A DNA stretch of 64,000 nt, taken from an uncultured Algimonas sp. GTDB lineage: Bacteria > Pseudomonadota > Alphaproteobacteria > Caulobacterales > Maricaulaceae. This document shows positions 17,364-25,913 of this stretch, piece by piece. Under the pieces are notes generated by a model. The model was not told where the DNA came from, ran no database searches, and saw nothing but the letters and a program-made list of their open reading frames with translations. The position numbers and the translations under genes are program-made. Positions within the stretch are counted from its first letter, which is position 1. Each line of letters begins with the position of its first letter. Where the stretch lies: contig NZ_CANMJB010000001.1 in assembly GCF_947498175.1 (NCBI RefSeq), forward strand, positions 372,001 to 436,000, written 5' to 3'.

Positions 17364-17386
17364 CGTCACCGGCATTCAATGCCGGG
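17364..17386. repeat. Hairpin after hisIE, copy 1 of a small repeated palindrome
   Basis: TCGTC followed by CCGGCAT, loop TCA, ATGCCGG: a perfect 7-bp stem two bases after the hisIE stop. No T-run follows, so it is a weak terminator. A very similar element occurs at 22747-22767. The rest of the gap to cysH (17387-17544) shows nothing recognisable. Confidence 0.45.
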
Positions 17387-17544
17387 TCTGTCAGCGTCGA
17401 CATTCACATGACGAGCGCGGGTCCGCTGGATCGGTCTTGGGGCCGGGCCTCTACAAAGCCCGTCAATATAGCTCGGGACAGACTTGAGCCCATTCGCGAT
17501 CCCGCTTCTAAAACCGCCTGCAATGAAAGCGCGCCGCGCGCCGA

Positions 17545-18243
17545 TCAGAACGCCTCGAACGTCTTCACTTCGCGCCGCACCGGCTGCCATTTTCCGTCCA
17601 CCATGTGGATGCCGCATTCCGTCTTGCCTTGGCCGCGCCACCGGCCGGCGCGAGGGTCTTCGCCTTCGGAGACGCGGGTCGTGCAGGGCTGGCAGCCGAT
17701 GGAGGGGTAACCGAGGGCGAACATGGGATGGGGCGGCAGGTCGTGGCGGCGAATGTAGGCGGTCACGTCTTTCGCCGACCAATAGGCCAGCGGATTGATC
17801 TTCACCATGCCTTCGCCCGCGTCGCGCAGATCCTCGTAGATCGGCATTTCCGCGCGTTCCGGCGTCTGGTAGCGTTTGCGGCCCGTAATCTGCGCTCCGT
17901 AACGCCCGACGGCATGTTTGAGCGGCTCGACCTTGCGCACGGCACAGCACGCGTCGGGCATGGTTTCGTGCAGGTCGCCCGTCGGGTCGACGTCGCGCAA
18001 CTGGTCCGGGTCGGGATGGACGTTGATGAAATTGGTCAGGCCCAGCCGGTCGACCAGCGTGTCGCGATAGGCCAGCGTCTGGCGGAAATGCTTGCCCGTA
18101 TCGAGGAAGTAGATCGGCAGGTCCGGGCGGATGCGGCTGACCATGTGCAGCAGGACGGCGCTGTCCGCGCCCAGCGAACTGGCGAGGAAGATGTCGCCCG
18201 CGTGGGTCTCGATGGCCTTGGCGAGCGCGGCTTCCGCGCTCAG
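17545..18243 (-). CDS. cysH: Adenylyl-sulfate (APS/PAPS) reductase
   Basis: About 232 residues counted from a CTG at 18243. ATP-pyrophosphatase-like core SSLGADSAVLLHMV, YFLDTGKHFRQTLAYRD, then the iron-sulfur cysteines C99-C100 (DACCAVRKVEPL) and C184-x2-C187 (IGCQPCTT), and the catalytic tail ECGIH (C210). The CC...CxxC pattern means a [4Fe-4S] enzyme, so APS is the more likely substrate. It reduces activated sulfate to sulfite for cysteine synthesis. No ATG, GTG or TTG lies near the expected N-terminus in this frame; the nearest ATG (18438) is deep inside the DUF934 gene. A CTG overlapping the DUF934 stop as CTGA is the best start. Last gene of the operon. Confidence 0.9.
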   Translation of the reverse strand: MSAEAALAKAIETHAGDIFLASSLGADSAVLLHMVSRIRPDLPIYFLDTGKHFRQTLAYRDTLVDRLGLTNFINVHPDPDQLRDVDPTGDLHETMPDACCAVRKVEPLKHAVGRYGAQITGRKRYQTPERAEMPIYEDLRDAGEGMVKINPLAYWSAKDVTAYIRRHDLPPHPMFALGYPSIGCQPCTTRVSEGEDPRAGRWRGQGKTECGIHMVDGKWQPVRREVKTFEAF

Positions 18244-18734
18244 ACCGAAAAAGGGTCGGCGGTCTGGCCTGCCTCCATCGCTGTCAGGCGAGCGTCGAAA
18301 ATGTTGGTCGCCGGACCCGCCGCGACGGCATAACCGCGCTGATAGGTCAGGTCGAAGGCGTCCAGCGCGTCGGTCCAGGCCTCCGGCGTGTGGCGCTTCA
18401 ACTCGCCCTCGGCGACGCGCACGGCATCGAACCCGCATTGCAGAGCGAAGGCGAACTGGTCGGGGATCAGCTGTCCGTCCGCCACGAGCAGACCGTCATA
18501 GCCGTAACGCTGGCGCAGGAGGCGGGCGAGACTGAAGCCGCGCCCATCGGTAAAGGCATCGAACGCCACGAAGATCGACTTGATGCGCGGCAGCGCGTCC
18601 TCGATCTGGGACAGATCGGCATCGGGCGGCAGACGCAGCGCCTCGATGTCGTCATTGCGGGATGCGTCGAAATCGAGCGGAAGGGTCGCGTCCGCTTCCA
18701 CGCCCGTCGGGCGGATAAGCTCAAGCGTCGGCAT
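18240..18734 (-). CDS. DUF934 domain protein of the sulfite reduction operon
   Basis: 164 residues. DUF934 proteins occur almost only beside assimilatory sulfite reductase and are sometimes called oxidoreductase-like, but no reaction has been shown. Visible: VAFDAFTDGRGFSLARLLRQRYGYDG, a family signature, and the terminal FDLTYQRGY. Starts 14 nt inside the end of cysI and ends overlapping cysH, so it is translated with both. Probably assists the reductase; role unknown. Confidence 0.85.
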   Translation of the reverse strand: MPTLELIRPTGVEADATLPLDFDASRNDDIEALRLPPDADLSQIEDALPRIKSIFVAFDAFTDGRGFSLARLLRQRYGYDGLLVADGQLIPDQFAFALQCGFDAVRVAEGELKRHTPEAWTDALDAFDLTYQRGYAVAAGPATNIFDARLTAMEAGQTADPFSV

Positions 18735-20367
18735 AAAGCGCCTCCTTGAAAGCCGGGGTGCCGAGGCGGCGGTAGGTGTCGAGGAACCGTTCGCCCTCCG
18801 TCCGCTGGCCCATGTAGAAATCGACGATGCGTTCGATGCCGTCGATCAGCTCGTCCTGAGAGAACCCCGCGCCCATCTTGTCGCCGATGGCCGCCGTTTG
18901 CGTCGCGTCGCCACCCAGCGTGACCTGGTAGAATTCGACGCCCGCCTTTTCTAGCCCCAGAATGCCGATATGGCCGACATGGTGGTGGCCGCACGCATTG
19001 ATGCAGCCGGAGATCTTGATCTGCATTTCGCCGATCGCCTGCTGGCGGGCATGGTCGTTGAACCGTTCGGCGATGGCTTGGCTGACCGGGATGGAACGCG
19101 CCGTCGCCAGCGCGCAGAAATCCATGCCGGGGCAGCAGATGATGTCGCCGATCAGATTTATGTTGGCATCTTCCAGATCGGCCTTGACCAGCCCGTCCCA
19201 GACGGCGCGCAACTCGTCTTGGCGCACATGGGCGAGGACCATGTTCTGCTGATGCGTCGTTCGGATTTCGCCGATGCTGTGCGCGTCGGCCAGATCGGCG
19301 ACGGCGCGCATTTGGTCCGCCGTAATGTCGCCCGGCGCGCGGTCCGGATCCTTCAGGCTGATATTGACGATGGCGTAGCCCGGCTGGATGTGCGGCACGA
19401 CATTGGTGTCGACCCATTTCCGGAACGCTTCGGGTTGAGCGGACAGGTCGAAGGCCTTGATGTCATTGGCATAGTCCGGCGGAGCGAAATAGGCGGCGAT
19501 GCGGTCGCGCTCGGCTTGGCCCACCATGATCTTGCTCGCGGGCAAGGCCTTGAACTCCTCGTCCACCAGGAAGCGGAACTCCTCGATCCCGGTCTCGCGG
19601 ACCAAAATCTTGATCCGGGCCTTGTACTTGTTGTCGCGCCGACCGAAGCGGTTGTAGACCCGCATCGTCGCCTCCAGATAGGGCAGCAATTCGTCCTTGG
19701 GGCAGAAAACGCGCAAGGTTTGGCCGATCACGGGCGTCCGGCCCAAGCCGCCTCCGACGATGATGTGATAGCCGACCTCGCCTTCGACGCCGCGAACCAC
19801 TTCGATGCCGATATCGTGAGCGCGCACCATGGCGCGGTCATGGGTCGGCGCGCCGGTCACGGCGATCTTGAACTTGCGCGGCAGGAACGAAAATTCCGGG
19901 TGCAGCATCGACCATTGGCGCAGCAGCTCGGCGAGCGGGCGAGGGTCTTCGATCTCGTCCGCAGCCGCCCCGGCATAGGGATCGCAGGTCACGTTGCGGA
20001 TGCAATTGCCGCTGGTCTGGATGGCATGCATCTCCACGCTGGCCAGATCCGAGAGCATGTCCGGCACGTCTTCCAGCTTCGGCCAGTTGAATTGCATGTT
20101 CTGACGCGTCGTGACGTGGCCATAGCCTTTGTCATATCTATCAGCGAGATGGGCGAGCATCCTCAACTGGTCCGACCGCAGCGTGCCGTATGGGACGGCG
20201 ACCCGTAACATGTAGGCGTGAAGCTGCAGATAGAGGCCGTTCATCAGGCGCAGCGGGCGGAACTCCGCCTCGGAGAGGCGACCATCGAGACGGCGTTCCA
20301 CTTGACCCCGGAACTGCGCCACGCGGCTTTCCACGAACGTCGCGTCGAATTCGTCGTAGCGGTACAT
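18721..20367 (-). CDS. cysI: Sulfite reductase hemoprotein (nitrite/sulfite reductase family)
   Basis: 548 residues. Siroheme/[4Fe-4S] reductase: GHVTTRQNMQFNWPKL and SGNCIRNVTCDPYAG in the first half, VGGGLGRTPVIG, then the cofactor cysteines in CCPGMDFCALATA and GCINACGHHHVGHIG. Reduces sulfite to sulfide with six electrons. It starts on the last base of the DUF2849 stop. The context with cysG (siroheme) and cysH makes sulfite, not nitrite, the substrate. No flavoprotein CysJ is in the operon, so ferredoxin or another donor is inferred. Confidence 0.93.
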   Translation of the reverse strand: MYRYDEFDATFVESRVAQFRGQVERRLDGRLSEAEFRPLRLMNGLYLQLHAYMLRVAVPYGTLRSDQLRMLAHLADRYDKGYGHVTTRQNMQFNWPKLEDVPDMLSDLASVEMHAIQTSGNCIRNVTCDPYAGAAADEIEDPRPLAELLRQWSMLHPEFSFLPRKFKIAVTGAPTHDRAMVRAHDIGIEVVRGVEGEVGYHIIVGGGLGRTPVIGQTLRVFCPKDELLPYLEATMRVYNRFGRRDNKYKARIKILVRETGIEEFRFLVDEEFKALPASKIMVGQAERDRIAAYFAPPDYANDIKAFDLSAQPEAFRKWVDTNVVPHIQPGYAIVNISLKDPDRAPGDITADQMRAVADLADAHSIGEIRTTHQQNMVLAHVRQDELRAVWDGLVKADLEDANINLIGDIICCPGMDFCALATARSIPVSQAIAERFNDHARQQAIGEMQIKISGCINACGHHHVGHIGILGLEKAGVEFYQVTLGGDATQTAAIGDKMGAGFSQDELIDGIERIVDFYMGQRTEGERFLDTYRRLGTPAFKEALYADA

Positions 20368-20663
20368 TAGATCAGCTCCGCTGTGTCATAAGTTGGACCG
20401 TGGGTGCGGAAGCGTTCGCGGTAACGCGCCGGCTTGCCGTCCACCGTGTCGATGAAATAGGCGCCGACCACGTCGTTGACGAGCTCCGCCGCCCTGGCGA
20501 CTTCGTCCATCCTCTCGATCGTGGCCTCGTCTTCCGTCAGCAGCGCGTCCCGGTAGTCACGCGACCACCCGAAATCCTTCGTCATCCAGACCGATAGGCC
20601 GGACCGAAGCTCATTGGCAGTCATCGCCTGCGGACCTTTTCCCTTGTGTTTCAGCGTGCTCAC
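20367..20663 (-). CDS. DUF2849 domain protein
   Basis: 98 residues, soluble, no signal peptide. DUF2849 genes typically lie between cysG and cysI in alphaproteobacteria, exactly as here. Start overlaps the cysG stop by 4 nt. Recognisable family features: SGLSVWMTKDFGWSRDYRDALL and GAYFIDTVDGKPARYRERFRT. Function unknown; context points to sulfite reductase assembly or electron supply. Confidence 0.85.
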   Translation of the reverse strand: MSTLKHKGKGPQAMTANELRSGLSVWMTKDFGWSRDYRDALLTEDEATIERMDEVARAAELVNDVVGAYFIDTVDGKPARYRERFRTHGPTYDTAELI

Positions 20664-22021
20664 GAGGCCGCCTTCAAGTGAGCTTGGGCGGCGCGGCGCG
20701 CATAGCCGATCATCAGTACGGCTGGGCCGGAGATGCCGTGCGTGACCAGATCGTCGGGCAGGTCGCCCAGCGTGGTCTGCAGCACGACCTCGTCGGGACG
20801 CGACGCGTTCTCCACGACCGCGACCGGTGTGGTCGGACGCGCGCCGTGCAGCATCAAGCGGCCCTGGATGAAGCGGGCGGCGCGCAGACCCATATAGATG
20901 GTCGCCCGCGCGCCCGGCTCGGCCAGCGAGGCCCAGTCCAGCTCCGCAAAGCCGTTTTCGTCATGACCGGTGGCCAGCACGGCGGCGGTGTTCTCCCCGC
21001 GCACGGTCAGGCTGTGCCTGATCGATGCGGCGGCCGCGGCCGCGGCCGTGATGCCGGGATGGATGGTGAAACCGATCCGCGCGGCGTCCAGCGCGGCGAA
21101 TTCCTCCTCCGCGCGGCCGAAGACGAGCGGATCGCCGGATTTCAGCCGGACGACGCGGTAGCCCTCATGCGCTTTCTCGACGAGGATGCGGTTGATTTCG
21201 TCCTGCCGCGTGGACGCTTCGCCCGCTTGCTTGCCGACATAGACGAATTCGGCTTCGCGACGGCAGAGCGACAGGACGGGCTCGCTGACGAGGCGGTCAT
21301 AGACCACGACATCGGCGCTGTGCATAGCGCGTAGCGCTCCGACCGTCAGAAGGTCCGGATCTCCCGGCCCCGCCCCGACGATGTGGACATGGCCCTGACC
21401 GGACGCGGAGCCGGCCCGGACGGCGTCGTAACGCTCGGACACGGCGTCGGCGTTCAGAGAGGTCAGGTCGTTCAGTCCCGCGCCGAGCACGTCGGCCCAG
21501 ACGGCCTGCCGTTTGGCGATATCCGGCTCCTCGACTTTAAGCGTGTCGCGCAGTGCCTTGATATGCCGGGACGTTTGTCCGAGATCGCTGGGCAGGCGCG
21601 CTTCGAGATCGCTCTTGAGGGCGCGCGCCAGTCCCGGCGCCGTGCCTTCCGTGCCGATGGATATGGCGACAGGTGTGCGGTCCACGATGGCCGGCGTGAT
21701 GAAATCGCAACCCGCTGGCTGATCCGCGGCATTGACCGGAATGCGCAACGCCCGCGCCCGCCCGGCGATGCGCAGGTTCTCGGTCTCGTCTTCCGTCGCG
21801 GCATAGACGAGCGTCGCGGTCGCCAGGTCGGCGTCGGCCGATATCTCGATATGTCCCTCTCTGGCCCACAGCGCCATTTCCGTGCTCGGCGTGTCCGCCA
21901 CGGCGACCAAGCGGGCGTCGGTCTTCATCAGCGTGCGCAGCTTGGCTTCGGCGGCCGGGCCGTCTCCGAAGACCAGCACGGTCTTGTCCTTGAGGTCGAT
22001 ATGGATCGGAAGGTACCGCAT
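20660..22021 (-). CDS. cysG: Siroheme synthase (multifunctional CysG)
   Basis: 453 residues. The N-terminal part (~1-200) is precorrin-2 dehydrogenase/ferrochelatase: MRYLPIHIDLKDKTVLVFGDGPAAEAKL with the NAD loop, and SIGTEGTAPGLARALKSDLE. The C-terminal part is uroporphyrinogen-III methyltransferase: VHIVGAGPGDPDLLTVGALRAM, VVYDRLVS, VRLKSGDPLVFGRAEEE and YMGLRAARF. It makes siroheme from uroporphyrinogen III for CysI. First gene of the minus-strand sulfur operon; divergent from the XRE-cupin regulator 87 bp away. Confidence 0.95.
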   Translation of the reverse strand: MRYLPIHIDLKDKTVLVFGDGPAAEAKLRTLMKTDARLVAVADTPSTEMALWAREGHIEISADADLATATLVYAATEDETENLRIAGRARALRIPVNAADQPAGCDFITPAIVDRTPVAISIGTEGTAPGLARALKSDLEARLPSDLGQTSRHIKALRDTLKVEEPDIAKRQAVWADVLGAGLNDLTSLNADAVSERYDAVRAGSASGQGHVHIVGAGPGDPDLLTVGALRAMHSADVVVYDRLVSEPVLSLCRREAEFVYVGKQAGEASTRQDEINRILVEKAHEGYRVVRLKSGDPLVFGRAEEEFAALDAARIGFTIHPGITAAAAAAASIRHSLTVRGENTAAVLATGHDENGFAELDWASLAEPGARATIYMGLRAARFIQGRLMLHGARPTTPVAVVENASRPDEVVLQTTLGDLPDDLVTHGISGPAVLMIGYARRAAQAHLKAAS

Positions 22022-22051
22022 GGCGAAGTCGTTCTCTTGAAAGTTCGTGGC

Positions 22052-22067
22052 GTTCTATATATCGAAC
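22052..22067. promoter_or_regulatory. Putative operator between cysG and its divergent regulator
   Basis: GTTCTATATATCGAAC is symmetrical at 14 of 16 positions with perfect GTTC/GAAC arms and an AT core that could also serve as a -10 box. It is central in the 87-bp divergent gap. The neighbouring regulator has an XRE helix-turn-helix, and such proteins bind short palindromes as dimers. Confidence 0.4.
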
Positions 22068-22108
22068 ACCCTGATGCACTTCCACCCCAAAAACCTCACG
22101 AAGCTGTC

Positions 22109-22729
22109 ATGACCCGCAAAAGCCGCGCCCGCCGCATGCCCTGCCCCGAAACGGACGCTCTGTCCGAAAAGCTGGGCGAGACGATTTCTCGCCTGCGCAA
22201 AGCCGATCAGCTGTCCTTGGGCGAACTCTCCGAGATGTCCGGCGTCGCCAAGTCCATGATCAGCCAGATCGAAAAGAACGAAAGCAATCCGACGGTCGCG
22301 ACCCTTTCGCGCCTGAGCCAGGCCCTCGGCACCAGCGTCGAAGCCATGTTCGCGACCGGTCCGGCGGAAAGCGCCCTCGTCCAGCATGCCCGGATACAGG
22401 ACGTTCCGCGCCTGACGTCCGACGACGGCTTGTGCGAATTGCGCATCATCGGCGCGCTGGAAACGGTCGAATTCGTGCAGGTCTATGATTTCCGGGCCCA
22501 ACCCGGCGGCGAGTTGGCCAGCTCGGCCCACCCGCTCGGTTCGGTCGAGAACCTGACGGTTCTGGCAGGCACATTGGAGGTCCGGATCGGAAACGAGGCT
22601 TGGCGCGCCGTTGAAGGGGAAACATTGCGCTACCGGGCCGACCGGCCACACGGGATCCGCAATGTCGGCGACGTCCCCGCCCATGCGACGATGGTCAACA
22701 TCCTCGCCCACAGTGTCCGGGCGGGATGA
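22109..22729 (+). CDS. XRE family regulator with C-terminal cupin domain
   Basis: 206 residues from ATG 22109. HTH_3 domain near residues 20-75: LGETISRLRKADQLSLGELSEMSGVAKSMISQIEKNESNPTVATLSRLSQAL. The C-terminal half is a cupin: HPLGSVENLTVLAGTLEVRIGNEAWRAVEGETLRYRADRPHGIRNVG. This architecture is common for metabolic repressors/activators whose cupin binds a small effector. Divergent from cysG, so it probably controls the sulfite reduction operon; effector unknown. Confidence 0.88.
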   Translation: MTRKSRARRMPCPETDALSEKLGETISRLRKADQLSLGELSEMSGVAKSMISQIEKNESNPTVATLSRLSQALGTSVEAMFATGPAESALVQHARIQDVPRLTSDDGLCELRIIGALETVEFVQVYDFRAQPGGELASSAHPLGSVENLTVLAGTLEVRIGNEAWRAVEGETLRYRADRPHGIRNVGDVPAHATMVNILAHSVRAG

Positions 22730-22746
22730 TGGCGGTTCAGCTTGTC

Positions 22747-22767
22747 TCGTCCCGGCATTCACTGCCG
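22747..22767. repeat. Hairpin after the XRE gene, copy 2 of a small repeated palindrome
   Basis: TCGTC followed by CGGCA, loop TTCAC, TGCCG. It closely matches the element at 17364-17386 (shared TCGTC and CGGCATTCA). Both sit just after a plus-strand stop codon. Possible dispersed palindromic repeat or weak terminator. Confidence 0.4.
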
Positions 22768-22828
22768 AGGACACCATGGGTGAGGTAAGACTTGCCATCG
22801 CGCCTTTTGGGATTAGTCGGACTTACCC

Positions 22829-24187
22829 ATGCGTTACCACTCACATCTCGACCGCTCCGTCGAAGCGGAATTCCGCGATGCGCTGCTCGCTAGCCTGGCT
22901 CCGGATGGCGGGCTGTGGATGCCCAACAGTCTGCCGCGTTTCACGCCGGAACAGATGGCGACGCTGGGCGCAATGGATTTCGCCGACTGCGCCGCCCAAT
23001 TGGCCGCACATTTCGTGGATGCCGGGTTCGACACGGGCAGCCTGACCGCGCTCTGCCGCGATGCCTATGACTTTGCCGTGCCGATGACGACGTTTTCGGG
23101 CGAACGGCTCGATCCGGCCATGCCGCCCGATGCGGACGACTTCATCCTGGAACTGTTCCACGGACCGACTCTCGCCTTCAAGGATTTCGCCGCCCGCTTC
23201 ATGGGCCGCGCCGCTTCGACGCTGATGATCCGGTCGGGCGAGCGGCGGACGATCCTGGTCGCCACATCCGGCGATACGGGCGGGGCCATCGGCGATGCGT
23301 TCCTGGACCAGGACGGAGTGGACGTCTTCATCCTGTTTCCGATGGGCGGCGTGTCCAAGGTGCAGGAGCGCCAGCTTTGCACGATCGGCGAAGCCGGATC
23401 CAACGTGCGCGCCCTCGCCCTGGACGGCACGTTCGACGATTGCCAGGCGCTGGTGAAGGAAGCTTTCGCCGACGCCGCCTTGACCGGGCGCTTTCAGCTG
23501 ATGAGCGCCAATTCCATCAATGTCGGCCGTGTCGTCCCGCAGAGCTTCTATTACGTCTGGGCCTCGCTGCAGGCCAAGGCGGCCTATCCGATGCGCGATC
23601 TCGTCATCTCCGTGCCGTCGGGCAATCTCGGCAATCTGACCGGCGGGCTTATGGCGCGGCGCATGGGCGCGCCGATCGACCGGTTCGTCGTGTCCCACAA
23701 CGTCAACGATCCGTTCGTGGATTATCTCGCGGACGGCGAATACCGGCCGCGCCCGTCCACGCCGACCTTGTCGAATGCCATGGATATCGGCCGTCCGAAC
23801 AATTTCCCGCGCATTCTCAGCCTGTTCGGCGGCGATGTCGACGCGGTGCGGGAAGCGGTCTGGGGCACGTCGTTCGACGATGCGCAGACGGCCCGCCATA
23901 TTCGCCGCGTGTACCAGGAAACGGGCTATCTGATGTGTCCGCACACGGCAGTGGGCCATCTCGGCCTGCAGGCCTTCCGCGATTATCACGACGAGTCCGA
24001 TGCGACCTGGATCACGGTCGGGACGGCGCATCCGGCCAAGTTCGCCGATAGTTTGGAAGCGATCATCCGGGACGATGTGCCTTTGCCGCCCCCGTTGGCG
24101 AAGGCCATGGCGCAGAAACCGCGCGTGGCGACGCTCGCCCCCACGCTTGGAGCGCTGGCGGATCATCTGGCGTCCGAACTGGAATGA
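22829..24187 (+). CDS. thrC: Threonine synthase
   Basis: 452 residues, the longer threonine synthase type. MRYHSHLDRS start, PLP lysine K118 in HGPTLAFKDFAARFMG, phosphate-binding VATSGDTGGAIGDAF, and VPSGNLGNLTGGLMA. It converts O-phosphohomoserine to threonine. The stop overlaps the following gene by 4 nt. Confidence 0.96.
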   Translation: MRYHSHLDRSVEAEFRDALLASLAPDGGLWMPNSLPRFTPEQMATLGAMDFADCAAQLAAHFVDAGFDTGSLTALCRDAYDFAVPMTTFSGERLDPAMPPDADDFILELFHGPTLAFKDFAARFMGRAASTLMIRSGERRTILVATSGDTGGAIGDAFLDQDGVDVFILFPMGGVSKVQERQLCTIGEAGSNVRALALDGTFDDCQALVKEAFADAALTGRFQLMSANSINVGRVVPQSFYYVWASLQAKAAYPMRDLVISVPSGNLGNLTGGLMARRMGAPIDRFVVSHNVNDPFVDYLADGEYRPRPSTPTLSNAMDIGRPNNFPRILSLFGGDVDAVREAVWGTSFDDAQTARHIRRVYQETGYLMCPHTAVGHLGLQAFRDYHDESDATWITVGTAHPAKFADSLEAIIRDDVPLPPPLAKAMAQKPRVATLAPTLGALADHLASELE

Positions 24188-24822
24188 AACTGACCTGCGA
24201 CGCTTTTAAGGCACGCTATGCGGCCGGAACGCTGAAGCTCGCCCTGATCGGCATGTCGAACATCGGCAAGAGCTATTCGGGCATGCGACTGGCGACGGAT
24301 TACGACTTCACCCTGATCGAAGTGGACCGTCTGATCTGGGACTCGCTCGGCGAGACCGACATGGACGCTTTCGCCGCATGGCAGGGCCAACCCTACAGCG
24401 AAGGCTACGAGGCGCGCGAACGCCGCTCCATCGCCATGGAAACGGACGCGACGCGGCGATGCCTCGACAGAGAGGCGCGCAATCCGCTGCTCGATACGAC
24501 GGGATCGGTGATCTATACGGAGGCCGGTCTGCTGGAGCGGCTGCGCGCGGAGTGGTTCATCGTCTATATCGAAGCAGCGGACGAGCATCTCGACAGACTG
24601 AAAAGCCAGTATTTCGCCCAGCCCAAACCCCTGGCCTGGAATGGGCACTACAAGGAAATGCCAGGGCTGAGCGAAAGGGAGTCGCTAATGGCCTGCTATC
24701 CGGGCCTGCTGGCGTCACGCGCGGAGCGCTACGCCGCTTTGGCCGATAAAACAGTGAGTTCCGCCGACATCCTCACGCCGGATACGGCTGTCCTGTTCGA
24801 CCTAGTCAAGCCAGCCGCATAG
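24184..24822 (+). CDS. P-loop protein, shikimate-kinase-like, function unknown
   Basis: 212 residues. A Walker A motif GMSNIGKS at 23-30 and VDRLIWDSLG, then LDTTGSVIYTE and VYIEAADEHLDRL resemble the shikimate kinase/gluconate kinase fold, but the usual shikimate-binding Asp/Arg signature is not clear. It overlaps thrC by 4 nt and is surely co-translated. Its 3' end overlaps hemH by 21 bp tail to tail. A small-molecule kinase acting near threonine metabolism is a guess only. Confidence 0.7.
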   Translation: MKLTCDAFKARYAAGTLKLALIGMSNIGKSYSGMRLATDYDFTLIEVDRLIWDSLGETDMDAFAAWQGQPYSEGYEARERRSIAMETDATRRCLDREARNPLLDTTGSVIYTEAGLLERLRAEWFIVYIEAADEHLDRLKSQYFAQPKPLAWNGHYKEMPGLSERESLMACYPGLLASRAERYAALADKTVSSADILTPDTAVLFDLVKPAA

Positions 24823-25782
24823 CAAACGCCGCCGCGCGACATCGGCGAACATGTCGAGATGGTCGTCCCGGTCGTTGAGGCACGGCACGGCCGTGAAATG
24901 GGTGCCGCCCGCCTCGTGGAAACTCTCCTCGGCTTCGATCGCGATCTCTTCGAGCGTTTCCAGGCAATCGGCCGAAAATCCGGGCATCATCACGGCGACG
25001 CGCTTGACCCCCTGCTCCGGCAGCGCTTCGAGCGTCTTGTCGGTATAGGGCTGCAACCACGCTTTCGGCCCGAAACGCGATTGGAAGGTCGATTGCAGAA
25101 CGGTGTCGTCATACCCCGTATGCTCCCGCAGCAGATGCGTCGTTTCCAGACATTCGGACTGATAGGGATCGCCCGCATCGACATAGGTTTGCGGCAGGCC
25201 GTGATAGGAACACAGGATCCGGTCCGGTTTCCAGTCCAGCGTCGCCAAATGGTCCGACAGGCTATCGGCCAGCGCTGCGATGAACGCCGGCTCGCGGTAA
25301 TAATCCCTCAGCAGCCTCAGTTCCGGCACGTTCCACTTGCCGAGCAGGGACTTGGCGACATCATCATAGACGGACGCCGTCGTCGCCCCGGCATATTGAG
25401 GATAGAGCGGCAGGACCGCGATGCGGGTGCAGCCTCGGGCCTGCAGCGATTCCAGGCCCGCTCCGATGGAAGGATTGCCGTAGCGCATCGCCGTTTCCAC
25501 GATGACCTCCGGACCCAGCCTCGCCTGCACGCCGGCGACCTGCGCCCGGGTGATGCGGACCAGCGGCGCTTCCGCCTCCTCGCCCCAGATGCTGGCATAG
25601 GCCTTGGCGGACCGGGCAGGCCGGATGCGCAATATGATGCCGTGCAGGATTGGGCACCAGATCCAGCGGCTGGTGTCGACGACGCGGTAATCGTGCAAGA
25701 ACTGCGCGAGATAGCGCCGGGTCGCGTCCGCCGTCGGCGCATCGGGGCTGCCGAGATTGACCATGAGAAGACCGACGGGCAC
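24802..25782 (-). CDS. hemH: Ferrochelatase
   Basis: 326 residues. VGLLMVNLGSPDAPTADATRRYLAQFLHD start, then AMRYGNPSIGAGL, LPLYPQYAGATTASV, and the metal-site SYHGLPQTYVDAGDPY with the conserved His; late AVMMPGFSADCLETLEEI. Inserts Fe2+ into protoporphyrin IX, the last step of heme synthesis. Single-gene unit, convergent with the kinase-like gene and divergent from the M2 peptidase gene. Confidence 0.95.
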   Translation of the reverse strand: MPVGLLMVNLGSPDAPTADATRRYLAQFLHDYRVVDTSRWIWCPILHGIILRIRPARSAKAYASIWGEEAEAPLVRITRAQVAGVQARLGPEVIVETAMRYGNPSIGAGLESLQARGCTRIAVLPLYPQYAGATTASVYDDVAKSLLGKWNVPELRLLRDYYREPAFIAALADSLSDHLATLDWKPDRILCSYHGLPQTYVDAGDPYQSECLETTHLLREHTGYDDTVLQSTFQSRFGPKAWLQPYTDKTLEALPEQGVKRVAVMMPGFSADCLETLEEIAIEAEESFHEAGGTHFTAVPCLNDRDDHLDMFADVARRRLLCGWLD

Positions 25783-25913
25783 GAATTTCTCCGATTTTAT
25801 CAGGTTTAAGGCGAAAAGCGGCGTTGAATCACGCCGTTGCGCTGGTTACGAACGAGACAGCCATGCAGACGGCCGGGCGCGCACGCAAGCCGGTTCTTGA
25901 TCGGAGTAATTAC

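Noticed and set aside
18243-18438. ATG at 18438 as the cysH start
   Set aside because: It would add ~65 Arg-rich residues translated antiphase from the DUF934 gene and unlike any CysH N-terminus.
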